This document shows positions 18,229 through 26,094 of a DNA stretch of 64,000 nt, piece after piece. How positions within the stretch are numbered: position 1 is the first letter of the stretch; each line of letters begins with the position of its first letter. Under the pieces are notes generated by a model. The model did no database searches, was not told where the DNA came from, and saw nothing but the letters and a program-made list of their open reading frames with translations. A program made the position numbers and the translations under genes. Source of the stretch: Pseudaeromonas aegiceratis (GTDB taxonomy: Bacteria; Pseudomonadota; Gammaproteobacteria; Enterobacterales; Aeromonadaceae); the NCBI RefSeq assembly GCF_046254905.1, contig NZ_CP158016.1, positions 2,046,001 through 2,110,000 of the forward strand, written 5' to 3'.

Positions 18229-19110
18229 TCAACACCCTTCCCCTTCGTTGCTGATCCGCAGACACATCACGCCCTGGACGCTCACCACATCCTGGCACCT
18301 AAGCTGGCAGATCTCCGAAGGCCGGGCACCGCTGTGCAACAACAGCAGCGGGATCCAGTAATCCTCTTGCTGACTGCCTGTGCTGGGTTGCCTGAACTTC
18401 TCTGAGGTAAACAACCGTTTCAGCTCATGGGACTGCCAGCGCGTGCGCGGCGTTGGCTTGCGGTTCTTGATGGTGATCTGTTCGAACGGATCCCGGCTCA
18501 GGTACTCCATCTTCACCGCATGACCGAACATCTGCGCACAGGCTGCCTTGTACTCCTGAACCGTCTTGTCCTTGAGGCCGTGCGCCGTAAGCGCACGAAC
18601 AAACCCATCGGCTTGCTTGTATTTGATGCTGCTGACCCGACAATCGGCCCCTAATGCCGTTACCAGCGCCTCCGTGCGGGTCTTGAGCTGTTTGACGGAG
18701 CGTAGCGTGATGCCATCACTGGCCTTGCGAGCAATAAACTCTGCCTGGAGCTGGCCCAGAGTCAGTGAAGCTGTAGACGGTCTAGCTGTCGGTGATTTGT
18801 GGGAGTCAGCAGGGATAGGCGGCGTTACGGCGGCAGTGACCAGCTCGGGAACAGCAAAGCCGTTGGCCTTGTAGGTGTCGATCTGCTGCCGGATCCAGGC
18901 CAGGAAGCCTGCATGGGTCAATTCGGCAGGTGCACAGGCGATGCAATCACGCACCACGGCAGCGAGCCGCAAATTGCGATCTATGGCGATGGGACGTTGT
19001 TTGGTAGCTAGCGAAGTGCGGATGGCGAACGGCATTCCACGGTCACGCAACGCCTTGGGAAGGGGGATGCGCGTGTAGTAAGTACCTGATGAATTTTTGC
19101 TCAAATACAT
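18229..19110 (-). pseudogene. Truncated tyrosine integrase of island A
   Basis: About 292 residues of integrase remain (19110 to 18235) before the sequence enters the IS21 end. The N-terminus MYLSKNSSGTYYTRIPLP matches the DUF6538-type start of this integrase group. The core-binding domain (LGQLQAEFIARKASDGITLR) and the first catalytic arginine (HSGARPSEICQL) are present. The H-x-x-R-like region and the nucleophile tyrosine are lost. It is a clear relative of the intact integrase at 21576-22955 and has the same position and direction relative to its att site. It cannot recombine on its own. Confidence 0.92.
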
Positions 19111-19164
19111 GTTGTCCTACCCGATTGATCCAGTAGAATTTCATGTAAGCCTCAAAAAGCAAAA

Positions 19165-19187
19165 AACCCTTTGAGAATCAAAGGGTT
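19165..19187 (-). terminator. Terminator next to the middle att site
   Basis: AACCCTTTGAG and its inverted partner CAAAGGGTT form a hairpin, followed on the minus strand by a run of T. It lies 6 bp from the att copy at 19193 and mirrors the hairpin at 23009-23031 beside the real tRNA. It would have ended tRNA-Ser transcription when island A was directly next to the tRNA. Confidence 0.75.
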
Positions 19188-19192
19188 ATAGA

Positions 19193-19221
19193 TGGCGGTG
19201 AGGGAGGGATTCGAACCCTCG
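19193..19221 (-). repeat. Middle att site: copy of the 3' end of tRNA-Ser
   Basis: 29 bases identical to 23047-23075 and 667-695. Beyond 19221 the match to the tRNA ends. It is the junction between island A on the left and island B on the right, as expected when a second element enters the same tRNA 3' end. Confidence 0.92.
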
Positions 19222-19532
19222 GGATTCATCACTCTTACCTTGTGAATCAACCAGTTATGGCTAATAACTGGTAAGATCGTGGCATGATATCGTGACACTG
19301 TCAAACACTGAAAAACAATCGTCCCCTATTATCGTTGAGCCATAATTTGGTCTGAGATAGACACATATGGGCTCCGCTGATATGCTTCTTTATGGTGCCC
19401 ACCTTACTTGCACACGAGTAAAAAAAGGCTTTGCTTCATTGTCATTGAAAACTTCTCTTTGAGCCTCGTCGTTGGGGGTCTTAAACGTGTGCGCCTGCCC
19501 CTGATACGACGTTGCTATAAGGAAAGTTAACA
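19222..19532. other. Gene-free left end of island B
   Basis: About 310 bases with no convincing open frame on either strand. It precedes the Sel1-like gene and probably contains its promoter. GGAAAG just upstream of 19533 is a plausible ribosome binding site. Confidence 0.55.
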
Positions 19533-20657
19533 ATGAAAATCAAAGAACTCGCATACTCTGCACAACAACACCTCCAGACTCGCACTGGCACCCAGTTCAA
19601 ACGCGCACATATCTACGAGTTGCTGGCCGCAGCCTTCGGCTTCAACTCCTATGCTGCACTCAGCGCAGAAGCTGTTTTCACCAAGCATTCGCCGACCAGT
19701 CGGCATGTGCCACTCTACGATGGCCATATCAAGCTCCGTTGCATCGAAATCGGATACCCACTAGATACAGCCGTAAAAGTGGCCTCTATCCTGGCTGCAC
19801 AGATTGCCGAGCAAGGGATCGGTATCGTCAGGCTTGATGATTTGATTGCTCAACTGCTCTATGGCTCAGGGCTCGAGGAGTGGCCGAATGATGGAAAGCA
19901 TGAAGATTGGGATGACAAAGAAGAACCGTGGGTTAATCAAGAAGAGCAGATATCCCCACTGCTGCTCGATTGTCTCAACGTCGCAGCAAGCAGAAACCAC
20001 GCCGACGCTCACTACGCATTAGCTCTGATCCATGCCCCAGCATATGATGATTTTGATGGTCATGAGGTCGGCAGTGACTACTGGTATAGGCAAGCTCAGG
20101 ATGGCCGAGAACTAACTGGAGTGGAAAAGGAGTGGGCCGACGCCTATGCGGCCAAGTTGGCGCAGGATGAAAAATTCATGCACCACCTCCGAGAGGCGGC
20201 GAATCAGGGTCACCCAGAGGCGCTTCTCGAACTGGCTGATCGATTTAACGATCCAACTTTCTTTGAACGGCACCCATTGTCAGTGAACGTGAATCCTTCT
20301 CGCGTAGCGGAGATCGCCGAGCGCATGGGGCGGCACCAAGATACGAGAAGGTGGCTGACAGAGGCAGCGAACTCAGGTGACACCGAGGCCATGCGCCAAC
20401 TTATAGAGGAGTACGACCGAGGGGACCTGCCGCGATGCTGGACTTGGGTCTACCTCGCGAAACTACTGGGTACAGACCTTACCCAAGATGAATATATAGC
20501 CATTCATGAAGACGGAACACCATACGACGATGATATCGGTGGACCAATGTATGCGTCTGGACGAGATGGCGTCCAACTAAGCTCAATTAGTGCGCAGCAA
20601 GAAGCTAAGGCTCGACGTGGCGCCCTAGAAATCTTCGCGAAGATCCAGAACATCTAA
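19533..20657 (+). CDS. Sel1/TPR-like repeat protein, island cargo
   Basis: 374 residues, acidic, no signal peptide or membrane segment. The N-terminal 55 residues (KELAYSAQQHLQTRTGTQFK, then HIYELLAAAFGFNSYAAL) resemble a small domain found at the start of various uncharacterised plasmid and island proteins. Further on are helical repeats of the Sel1 kind: NHADAHYALALIH (about 150), HHLREAANQGHPEALLELA (about 212) and RRWLTEAANSGDTEAMRQL (about 270). Sel1 proteins act as scaffolds. The specific role is unknown. It is the only sizeable cargo gene of island B, so it may be what the island is kept for. Confidence 0.65.
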   Translation: MKIKELAYSAQQHLQTRTGTQFKRAHIYELLAAAFGFNSYAALSAEAVFTKHSPTSRHVPLYDGHIKLRCIEIGYPLDTAVKVASILAAQIAEQGIGIVRLDDLIAQLLYGSGLEEWPNDGKHEDWDDKEEPWVNQEEQISPLLLDCLNVAASRNHADAHYALALIHAPAYDDFDGHEVGSDYWYRQAQDGRELTGVEKEWADAYAAKLAQDEKFMHHLREAANQGHPEALLELADRFNDPTFFERHPLSVNVNPSRVAEIAERMGRHQDTRRWLTEAANSGDTEAMRQLIEEYDRGDLPRCWTWVYLAKLLGTDLTQDEYIAIHEDGTPYDDDIGGPMYASGRDGVQLSSISAQQEAKARRGALEIFAKIQNI

Positions 20658-20681
20658 CGCTTTGTGACATCTATTTTTTAT

Positions 20682-20707
20682 GCGACCGAAGAGTGATCCT
20701 CGGTCGC
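20682..20707 (+). terminator. Terminator after the Sel1-like gene
   Basis: GCGACCGA (20682-20689) pairs perfectly with TCGGTCGC (20700-20707) around a 10-base loop, followed by TTCTTT. It is 24 bases past the stop codon of the Sel1-like gene. Confidence 0.65.
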
Positions 20708-20829
20708 CTTCTTTACCGGAATCGACCACCCTCGCCATTAACAGCAAAATTGTCGTCAGCATCAGCGACGGTAGCCTCTAATCGCCAGCTGAATACCATC
20801 TCTTCTATACATCCAGCCATTCAGCGGGT

Positions 20830-20930
20830 CTGGGCGGCAGCCCAGGCAGGTCCAGGGTGGCAACCCTGGCAAGGCCTCCGGTCTGCGTCAGCAGAACACC
20901 ATACAAGGAGCGTTAGCGAATGTACGGTGT
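20830..20930. other. Cluster of hairpins, possible structured RNA or recombination site
   Basis: Within the 414-base gap after the Sel1-like gene are three neighbouring stem-loops: CTGGGC-GGCA-GCCCAG (20830-20845), CCAGGGT-GGCA-ACCCTGG (20852-20869; the first two share the GGCA loop) and ACACCATAC...GTACGGTGT (20896-20904 with 20922-20930). GCGTTAG at 20910-20916 is the inverse of CTAACGC at 20654-20660, which covers the stop codon of the Sel1-like gene. No protein frame is convincing here. The function is unknown. Confidence 0.4.
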
Positions 20931-21071
20931 AGGAGTGACCTTGCTGTTACGCTTTTGCGCAGCAAATTCCCTCCCCTGTACTGCCAGCTACATGCTATTG
21001 CCGTTTATCCAAGCCAAAACCACCATTTCCGCTTGGCTAATGACGTTTAGCCAATCCATGGATATGGTTCA

Positions 21072-21383
21072 TCACAATGGGAAGTAACGGGATGTAGCTG
21101 CACAGTACATTTTTGCACTGGATTTAGCTGCGTCTGAGGCCCCTGGCTTATCCGCCTTACCCCGCCACTCATCGCAACGAACCCTGAATACATGCACCGC
21201 TTCTGAGCGACATTGGCGCCATTCAACACTGTTTTTCACGTAGTTATAGCAAACCGTTGGATAGACGATCTCACCTGAACGAACCTGCCACATAACGGTA
21301 GGTTTGAAGCTAGATGCGCCAACCAAGCTGGGCATCACAAGAAGGCAACCACAGATAAGGGCAGCAGTCAGATATCTTTCCAT
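21072..21383 (-). CDS. Small secreted protein, unknown function
   Basis: 103 residues with a clear signal peptide (MERYLTAALICGCLLVMPSLVGA, cleavage probably near residue 23). The mature part contains four cysteines (VCYNY, RQCRS, VRCDEW, MYCAAT), which could form two disulfides in the periplasm. I do not recognise the family. A GGATGTGAAATGG context gives an acceptable start. It lies between the Sel1-like gene and the integrase, pointing the same way as the integrase. Confidence 0.6.
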   Translation of the reverse strand: MERYLTAALICGCLLVMPSLVGASSFKPTVMWQVRSGEIVYPTVCYNYVKNSVEWRQCRSEAVHVFRVRCDEWRGKADKPGASDAAKSSAKMYCAATSRYFPL

Positions 21384-21575
21384 TTCACATCCTGTGAAAA
21401 TTTAGCCAACGGGCAAAAAACGCTCTATCAGAGCATGATATCCAATAGAGAACAACGGCAACATTAACCTTTTTTAACAATGATCTATAAGAGCGGCGCT
21501 ACCAATGTAAACAGAAAGAAACCTGCTTTAGTGGAATCCAGCCTACGGCTGAAACGGGGCCAGTTTTGGACTCGA

Positions 21576-22955
21576 TTAGCCGATTTTTTTACTCACCACA
21601 GAGGCCAGCTCGTTGGCAAAATCCAGCAGCTCTATCGTCTCTTTAAGATGAACCAGTGGCGTAGCCTTGCCATAGTGGCCATAGGTGATGCCCTTGCGAC
21701 TCTGCCCTGCCAAGTCAGCAGTGACATACTCCGGCACATTTTGCTGTTTGAGTTCGTCGATGACGGTATGGCGGAAGCTATAGGCGGTGGGGCGATTGCC
21801 AGCGGTAAAGCCAAGCTGGGTCAGTTTGCGGTCAAAGCGCCGCTCAAAGTTCTTGCTCCACTCCCCAAATTTGCCAGTCGGTTTGCAGTCAAACAGCTGT
21901 CCCCCACCCTGCCGACGGCGTTGCCGCACAAACTCCATAAAGCCCAAGTCCAGCAGCTTGCTGTGGATGGGAATATGACGAATGGCGTTGGCGGTTTTGA
22001 CGGACTGGCCTTCCCCTTCGTCCGCGATGGACAGGCAGGCGATGCCATCCACTATTACTACATCCTTGGTGCGCAGCTGACAGAGTTCTGATGGTCGGGC
22101 ACCGGTATGCAGCAGCAGTAACGGCAGCCAGTAGTCATCAGGATGGTGTTTGCGGTGGGGATTGATGAAGAGTTCGGTGGCGAACAGGGCCTTGAGCTGG
22201 TTACGGCTCCAGCGGGAACGGGGAGCCGCCTTGCTGTTCTTCACAGTCACCTGCTCGAAGGGGTTTCGGTCCAGGTATTCGTGCTTGACCGCCAGGGCAA
22301 ACATCTGCGAACAGGCCGCCTTGTACTCGCGCAGAGTCTTCTCTTTGAGTCCGAGACCTGCAAGATGCAGCATCAAGGCATCCACTTGACGGAATCTCAC
22401 CGCATTTACCGCAAAATCAGCCCCCAGCATATCAACCATGGCCTGGGTGCGTTGTTGCAGCTGGTTAATCGAGCGCAACGAGATGCCGTCTTGCTGCTTG
22501 CGGGCGATAAATTCGGCCTGCAACGCACCTAAGCAGGGTGAATCCGGTGAATTTTGGATGGTTGAGGTGGGATTATGAGTCCCAGCCTGAGGCAGTGCTG
22601 AGTTTTCGGGAGCAATACCAGCCTTAATTGGAGTGATGCCACTCCCCTGCCCAGCTACCGTCCCCAGCCATTGAGCATTCAGCTCGGCACGGGCCAATTG
22701 TTGGCGCAGTGCGGTCAGCTCGGGCAGCAGCCATGCCCTGACACAGCCTGAATCGCTGGGTTTGCTGGCCAATTTGGCCAGCAGCAGCTTGACCCTATGG
22801 GCCGCCAGCAGATTACGCATCCCCGCGATAGCGTATTCCTTGGTACGCAGCGACACTCGGACCTCGGCAGGACAGCCCAGAGCACGCAAGGCATGGGGAA
22901 AAGTGATGCGAGTGTAGTAATTTCCGTGACGGTTTTTGAGCAGATAGGTCGGCAT
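21576..22955 (-). CDS. Tyrosine integrase of island B
   Basis: A full-length 459-residue site-specific recombinase that would integrate and excise the island at tRNA-Ser. The N-terminus (MPTYLLKNRHGNYYTRITFP) is DUF6538-like. The SAM-like core-binding domain includes LGALQAEFIARKQQDG, and the catalytic domain holds HTGARPSELCQL (first Arg), YSFRHTVIDEL (Arg-His) and ITYGHYGKAT with the nucleophile tyrosine. The gene lies 91 bp from the tRNA att site and reads away from it, the standard layout. It may act in trans on the att sites of island A, since the core sequences are the same. Confidence 0.93.
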   Translation of the reverse strand: MPTYLLKNRHGNYYTRITFPHALRALGCPAEVRVSLRTKEYAIAGMRNLLAAHRVKLLLAKLASKPSDSGCVRAWLLPELTALRQQLARAELNAQWLGTVAGQGSGITPIKAGIAPENSALPQAGTHNPTSTIQNSPDSPCLGALQAEFIARKQQDGISLRSINQLQQRTQAMVDMLGADFAVNAVRFRQVDALMLHLAGLGLKEKTLREYKAACSQMFALAVKHEYLDRNPFEQVTVKNSKAAPRSRWSRNQLKALFATELFINPHRKHHPDDYWLPLLLLHTGARPSELCQLRTKDVVIVDGIACLSIADEGEGQSVKTANAIRHIPIHSKLLDLGFMEFVRQRRRQGGGQLFDCKPTGKFGEWSKNFERRFDRKLTQLGFTAGNRPTAYSFRHTVIDELKQQNVPEYVTADLAGQSRKGITYGHYGKATPLVHLKETIELLDFANELASVVSKKIG

Positions 22956-23008
22956 AGTGTGACACCTTCATGTGACACCGACCGATTCGCAGGCTCCAGA
23001 AACGAAAA

Positions 23009-23031
23009 AACCCTATGATATTCATAGGGTT
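23009..23031 (-). terminator. Island-borne terminator after tRNA-Ser
   Basis: AACCCTATGA and TCATAGGGTT pair around a short loop, followed on the minus strand by six T. It sits 16 bp past the tRNA 3' end and replaces the original terminator, now 22 kb away at 627-658. Confidence 0.8.
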
Positions 23032-23046
23032 GATTCGTAATTCATC

Positions 23047-23075
23047 TGGCGGTGAGGGAGGGATTCGAACCCTCG
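23047..23075 (-). repeat. Proximal att site within tRNA-Ser
   Basis: The 29-base core shared by all three att copies, here as part of the complete tRNA. It spans the T arm and the acceptor 3' strand including CCA. Confidence 0.92.
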
Positions 23076-23134
23076 ATACGTTGCCGTATACACACTTTCC
23101 AGGCGTGCTCCTTCAGCCACTCGGACACCTCACC
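23047..23134 (-). tRNA. serT-like tRNA-Ser(GGA): tRNA-Ser (anticodon GGA)
   Basis: 88 nt reading GGTGAGGTGTCCGAGTGG from the 5' end. The acceptor stem GGTGAGG pairs with CCTCACC, the anticodon loop CTGGAAA gives anticodon GGA, a long variable arm typical of tRNA-Ser follows, and the T arm is GGGTTCGAATCCC. The 3' CCA is encoded. Its last 29 bases are the integration site for both islands and are restored by the insertion, so the tRNA stays functional. Confidence 0.97.
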
Positions 23135-23350
23135 GTTTTTTGATCTCTTATTAAAGGCGTGAGATCTCACCTTTTTGATAAGGCGTCGTGTATCGCTTTA
23201 TCGGCCCCGACCGGCCTGACCGCGTAGGACGGGCGGTAATGTAAGAAAAAGGACTTGGGAGGTCAAGGGCTTTTTCCCCCGCCCGCCGCAACTGCCGATT
23301 ATTTCTCCAAGCCATTCCCGCCGCGGCAGTCCCGCTCAACAACGCCGGGC

Positions 23351-25081
23351 TCAGGCCGCCGCGCTAGCCGGTTCCGCCAACCGTTCCCAGGCGTCATCCA
23401 GGCTGGGCACAAACTCCAGCCAGCCGGGTTCGGCACTGAACTTGGCCCGGGCCAGGGTCTTGAGCGGCTGGAAGGGCACCTCGGCGATCAGCAGGCGCAC
23501 CCCGTCCCGCCGCAGCTGACGGCAACAGGCCTCGAAGGCGTTGAAGCCACCGGCATCCAGGACGGAGACCCCATCCCATTGCAGCACCACCCCCTGCTGG
23601 CCCTGCGCCCGCCCTTGCAATTCGGCGAACAGCCGATCGGCGGCGGCGAAGAACAGGGGACCGGAGATCTTGTACGCCTGCCACCCCTCGGGCACCCGGC
23701 CCGCATGGCGCCGATCCAGTTGGAGATCCACGAGGCGGGTCATCTGGGCTATGTCCCGCATAAACAGCAAGGAGGCCAACACTATGCCGAAGGTGATGGC
23801 CACCACCATGTCAAACAGCACCGTCAGGCTGATACAGATCAGCATGATGGCAATGTCGTTGCGTGGCGCCTTGCGGATGAGGCCCCAGACCTTGTGAGCC
23901 TCGCTCATGTTCCAGGCCACCATCAACAGCAGCGCGGACATGGCGGCCAGCGGCAGGGCAGACAGCTGGGCCGCCAGCGCCAGCAGGGCCAGCAGCACCA
24001 CCAGACCGTGTACCATGGCGGATACCGGCGAGGTGGCCCCGGCCCGCACGTTGGCGGCGGAGCGGGCGATGGCGGCGGTGGCGGTGATGCCGCCGAAGAA
24101 GGGCGCCAGCAGGTTGCCGATGCCCTGGCCAATCAACTCGGTATTGGAATGGTGCTTGCGGCCCGTCATGCCATCCAGCACCACGGCACACAAGAGGGAT
24201 TCAATCGCACCGAGCAGCGCCATGGAGAAGGCGGCGGGCAGTAGGGCACGAAACAGGGTCCAGTCCCAATGCAGTGGCTGACCATCGGGTCCAGGCAGGT
24301 TCCAGGGCAGGGCGAAGGAGGGCAGGCTGGAGGGAATACCGTGGCCGATGGCACCGTCGGCCAGGGTGTAGCTGAAGCGCGTGCCTATGGTGGCCACCTC
24401 GATCCCCTGCCCCGCCAACAGGTAGGCGGTGCCCCATCCCAGCAGCACGGCCGGCAGGTGCCCCGGGAACGGCAGGCGCAGGCGCGGCCAGATCAGCAGG
24501 GTGGCCAGGGTCACGCCCCCCACCAGGGTATCGCCGCCTTGCCAGCTGGGCAGCGCCAGCCAGAGGGCCTGCAGCTTGTCCACATAGTGTTCCGGCATCT
24601 GGCTGAGGCTGAGGCCAAAGAAATCCTTGATCTGCAAGGTGGCGATGACGATGCCGATCCCCATGGTAAAGCCCAGGGTCACCGGCATGGGGATGTAGCC
24701 GATGAGGCGCCCCAGACGGCCCAAGCCCATCATGATCAGCATGGCCCCACACATCAAGCTGGCCACCAGCAGCCCGGCCACCCCGTATTGCTGCGCCACC
24801 GGATAGAGGATCACCACAAACGCGGCGGTGGGGCCAGAGACGCTAAAGCGGGAGCCGCCGAGGGCGGCGATCACCACCCCGGCGATGACGGCGGTATACA
24901 GACCATGTTGCGGCGGTACGCCACTGGCGATGGCCAGGGCCATGGACAGGGGAATGGCGATGATGCCGACGGTCAGCCCTGCCAGCACATCCTTGAATAA
25001 TCGAGACAGCCCATAGGGCTCGGACAGGCAAGCCTCCCGCATGGCACTGGCCAGCCGGACACGTTGTCGTTGCGTATACAT
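23351..25081 (-). CDS. SulP-family anion transporter with STAS domain
   Basis: 576 residues from the ATG at 25081, chosen because GGAGCTC lies just upstream; the frame stays open to 25168. The SulP transporter core has about 10-14 hydrophobic segments with the family phrases GLTVGIIAIPLSMALAIASG, PQHGLYTAVIAGVV and GFTMGIGIVIATLQIKDF. A cytoplasmic STAS domain follows from about residue 450 (GVVLQWDGVSVLDAGGFNAF). Members carry sulfate, bicarbonate or dicarboxylates in the inner membrane; the substrate here is not evident. It is divergent from the solute-binding protein gene at 25286, with a CRP-like site between them. Confidence 0.9.
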   Translation of the reverse strand: MYTQRQRVRLASAMREACLSEPYGLSRLFKDVLAGLTVGIIAIPLSMALAIASGVPPQHGLYTAVIAGVVIAALGGSRFSVSGPTAAFVVILYPVAQQYGVAGLLVASLMCGAMLIMMGLGRLGRLIGYIPMPVTLGFTMGIGIVIATLQIKDFFGLSLSQMPEHYVDKLQALWLALPSWQGGDTLVGGVTLATLLIWPRLRLPFPGHLPAVLLGWGTAYLLAGQGIEVATIGTRFSYTLADGAIGHGIPSSLPSFALPWNLPGPDGQPLHWDWTLFRALLPAAFSMALLGAIESLLCAVVLDGMTGRKHHSNTELIGQGIGNLLAPFFGGITATAAIARSAANVRAGATSPVSAMVHGLVVLLALLALAAQLSALPLAAMSALLLMVAWNMSEAHKVWGLIRKAPRNDIAIMLICISLTVLFDMVVAITFGIVLASLLFMRDIAQMTRLVDLQLDRRHAGRVPEGWQAYKISGPLFFAAADRLFAELQGRAQGQQGVVLQWDGVSVLDAGGFNAFEACCRQLRRDGVRLLIAEVPFQPLKTLARAKFSAEPGWLEFVPSLDDAWERLAEPASAAA

Positions 25082-25153
25082 GAGATAGGAGCTCCGCACA
25101 GGAACAGGGGACAAAATGAACCGCGACACCATACGCTCAATGTGGAAATATGG

Positions 25154-25169
25154 CGTGATCCAAATCACA
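25154..25169. promoter_or_regulatory. Candidate CRP binding site
   Basis: CGTGA-TCCAAA-TCACA matches the CRP consensus TGTGA-N6-TCACA at nine of ten core positions. It lies 73 bp upstream of the sulP start and 117 bp upstream of the binding-protein start, so it could serve either gene. Confidence 0.6.
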
Positions 25170-25285
25170 CTTTACTCGGTTTTTGGCGTTTGCCAGTTTA
25201 TGGCTCGCGGCGGCCATCCCCGGCTGTTAGAGTCAGTAACAGATTGATTACTATCCGATCATGGACATCTGGCAAGGAGATCGGC

Positions 25286-26041
25286 TTGGCGCTACGTGGC
25301 GGTATTCTGTTGGGCATGGGCCTGTTGTGTTGCACCGTCCAGGGGGCTGAGCCGTTGCGCTTCACCTCCCTGGAGTGGCCACCCTATGTGGGGGCAGGGC
25401 TTTACCAGGATGGTCTGGTAGGCCAGCGACTGCACCAGGCCTTGGACCTGCTGGGGCTGCAGGCCCGCATCGACTATTACCCCTGGCGCCGGGCCCAGCG
25501 CCTTGTCCTGACCGACTCGCCCTATGTCGGCTACCTGCCCGAATACGCCTCTCCCCGTCTGGCCGAGCACTTCTATTGCAGTGCCCCCCTGCTGCAGGCC
25601 CCCTTGGGGCTGGCCCAACGCCGCAATGACACCCCCATCCACTGGCAACGGCTGATCCAGCTGCAACCCTACCGCATCGGCGTGGTGGCCGGTTACGTCA
25701 ACACCGACGAGCTCGATACCCTGGCCAATGCCGGCTTGCTGTATACCGACAGCGCCAATTCCGATCGCAACAACCTGCGCAAGCTGGCGGCGGGTCGCAT
25801 CGATCTGGCGGTGGTGGATCCCCTGCTGTTTCACTACCTGCTGCGTCATGATCCCGATCTGCGTCCCCTGGCAGACCAGCTGACCATGAACCCACGCCGG
25901 CTGGAACAAAAACAGCTGGTGGTCTGTTTTCGCCGTACCGACCAAGGCCATCGGCTGCGGGATCGGCTCAACCTGGCCATCGCGCGCCTGGGGCCGGCAC
26001 CTGTGCTGGAGCCCCAGAGCCCGCACGCCTTGACGCGCTGA
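25286..26041 (+). CDS. Periplasmic solute-binding protein, family 3
   Basis: 251 residues from a TTG start at 25286, which has AAGGAG 6 bases upstream and opens a signal peptide (LALRGGILLGMGLLCCTVQG, cleaved before AEPLRF). The mature protein has the family 3 binding-protein pattern: LRFTSLEWPPYVG at the N-terminus, a central QPYRIGVVAGYVNTDEL, and LAAGRIDLAVVDPLLFHYLL. Such proteins bind amino acids or act as sensory partners. There is no permease or ATPase gene beside it, so it is an orphan and may feed a distant transporter. Confidence 0.8.
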   Translation: MALRGGILLGMGLLCCTVQGAEPLRFTSLEWPPYVGAGLYQDGLVGQRLHQALDLLGLQARIDYYPWRRAQRLVLTDSPYVGYLPEYASPRLAEHFYCSAPLLQAPLGLAQRRNDTPIHWQRLIQLQPYRIGVVAGYVNTDELDTLANAGLLYTDSANSDRNNLRKLAAGRIDLAVVDPLLFHYLLRHDPDLRPLADQLTMNPRRLEQKQLVVCFRRTDQGHRLRDRLNLAIARLGPAPVLEPQSPHALTR

Positions 26042-26057
26042 TCCCAGGCAAAAAAAA

Positions 26058-26075
26058 GCCCGCCAGATGGCGGGC
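26058..26075 (-). terminator. Terminator of the symporter gene
   Basis: GCCCGCCA and TGGCGGGC pair around a 2-base loop, followed on the minus strand by seven T. It lies 20 bases after the symporter stop codon and 17 after the convergent binding-protein gene. Confidence 0.85.
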
Positions 26076-26094
26076 AATAACGGTTTTCGTTGGG

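Larger units (their letters stand above)
14597..18234 (-). mobile_element. IS21-family insertion sequence, right copy, interrupted by an IS3
   Basis: The same element as at 1266-3661 but inverted, bounded by TGTCAATCAGC at 14597 and the inverted TGTTGATCAGC at 18234. Its length minus the IS3 insert and 3-bp duplication is 2,396 bp, identical to the left copy. The outside flanks (GGTGAAG on the left, CCCTTCC on the right) are not direct repeats. The right junction cuts an integrase gene whose missing 3' part is not present on the left side. A deletion or other rearrangement after insertion is the best explanation. Confidence 0.93.

Noticed and set aside
1266..18234. A CRISPR-associated transposon (type I-F3, Tn7-like)
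   Set aside because: There are no tnsA, tnsB, tnsC or tniQ genes, Cas3 is present with intact motifs, and Cas8 and Cas5 are separate. The IstA/IstB pairs belong to ordinary IS21 copies with their own ends.
19193..19260. A tRNA gene at 19193
   Set aside because: The sequence after the 29-base core does not fold as a tRNA; it is the middle att copy.
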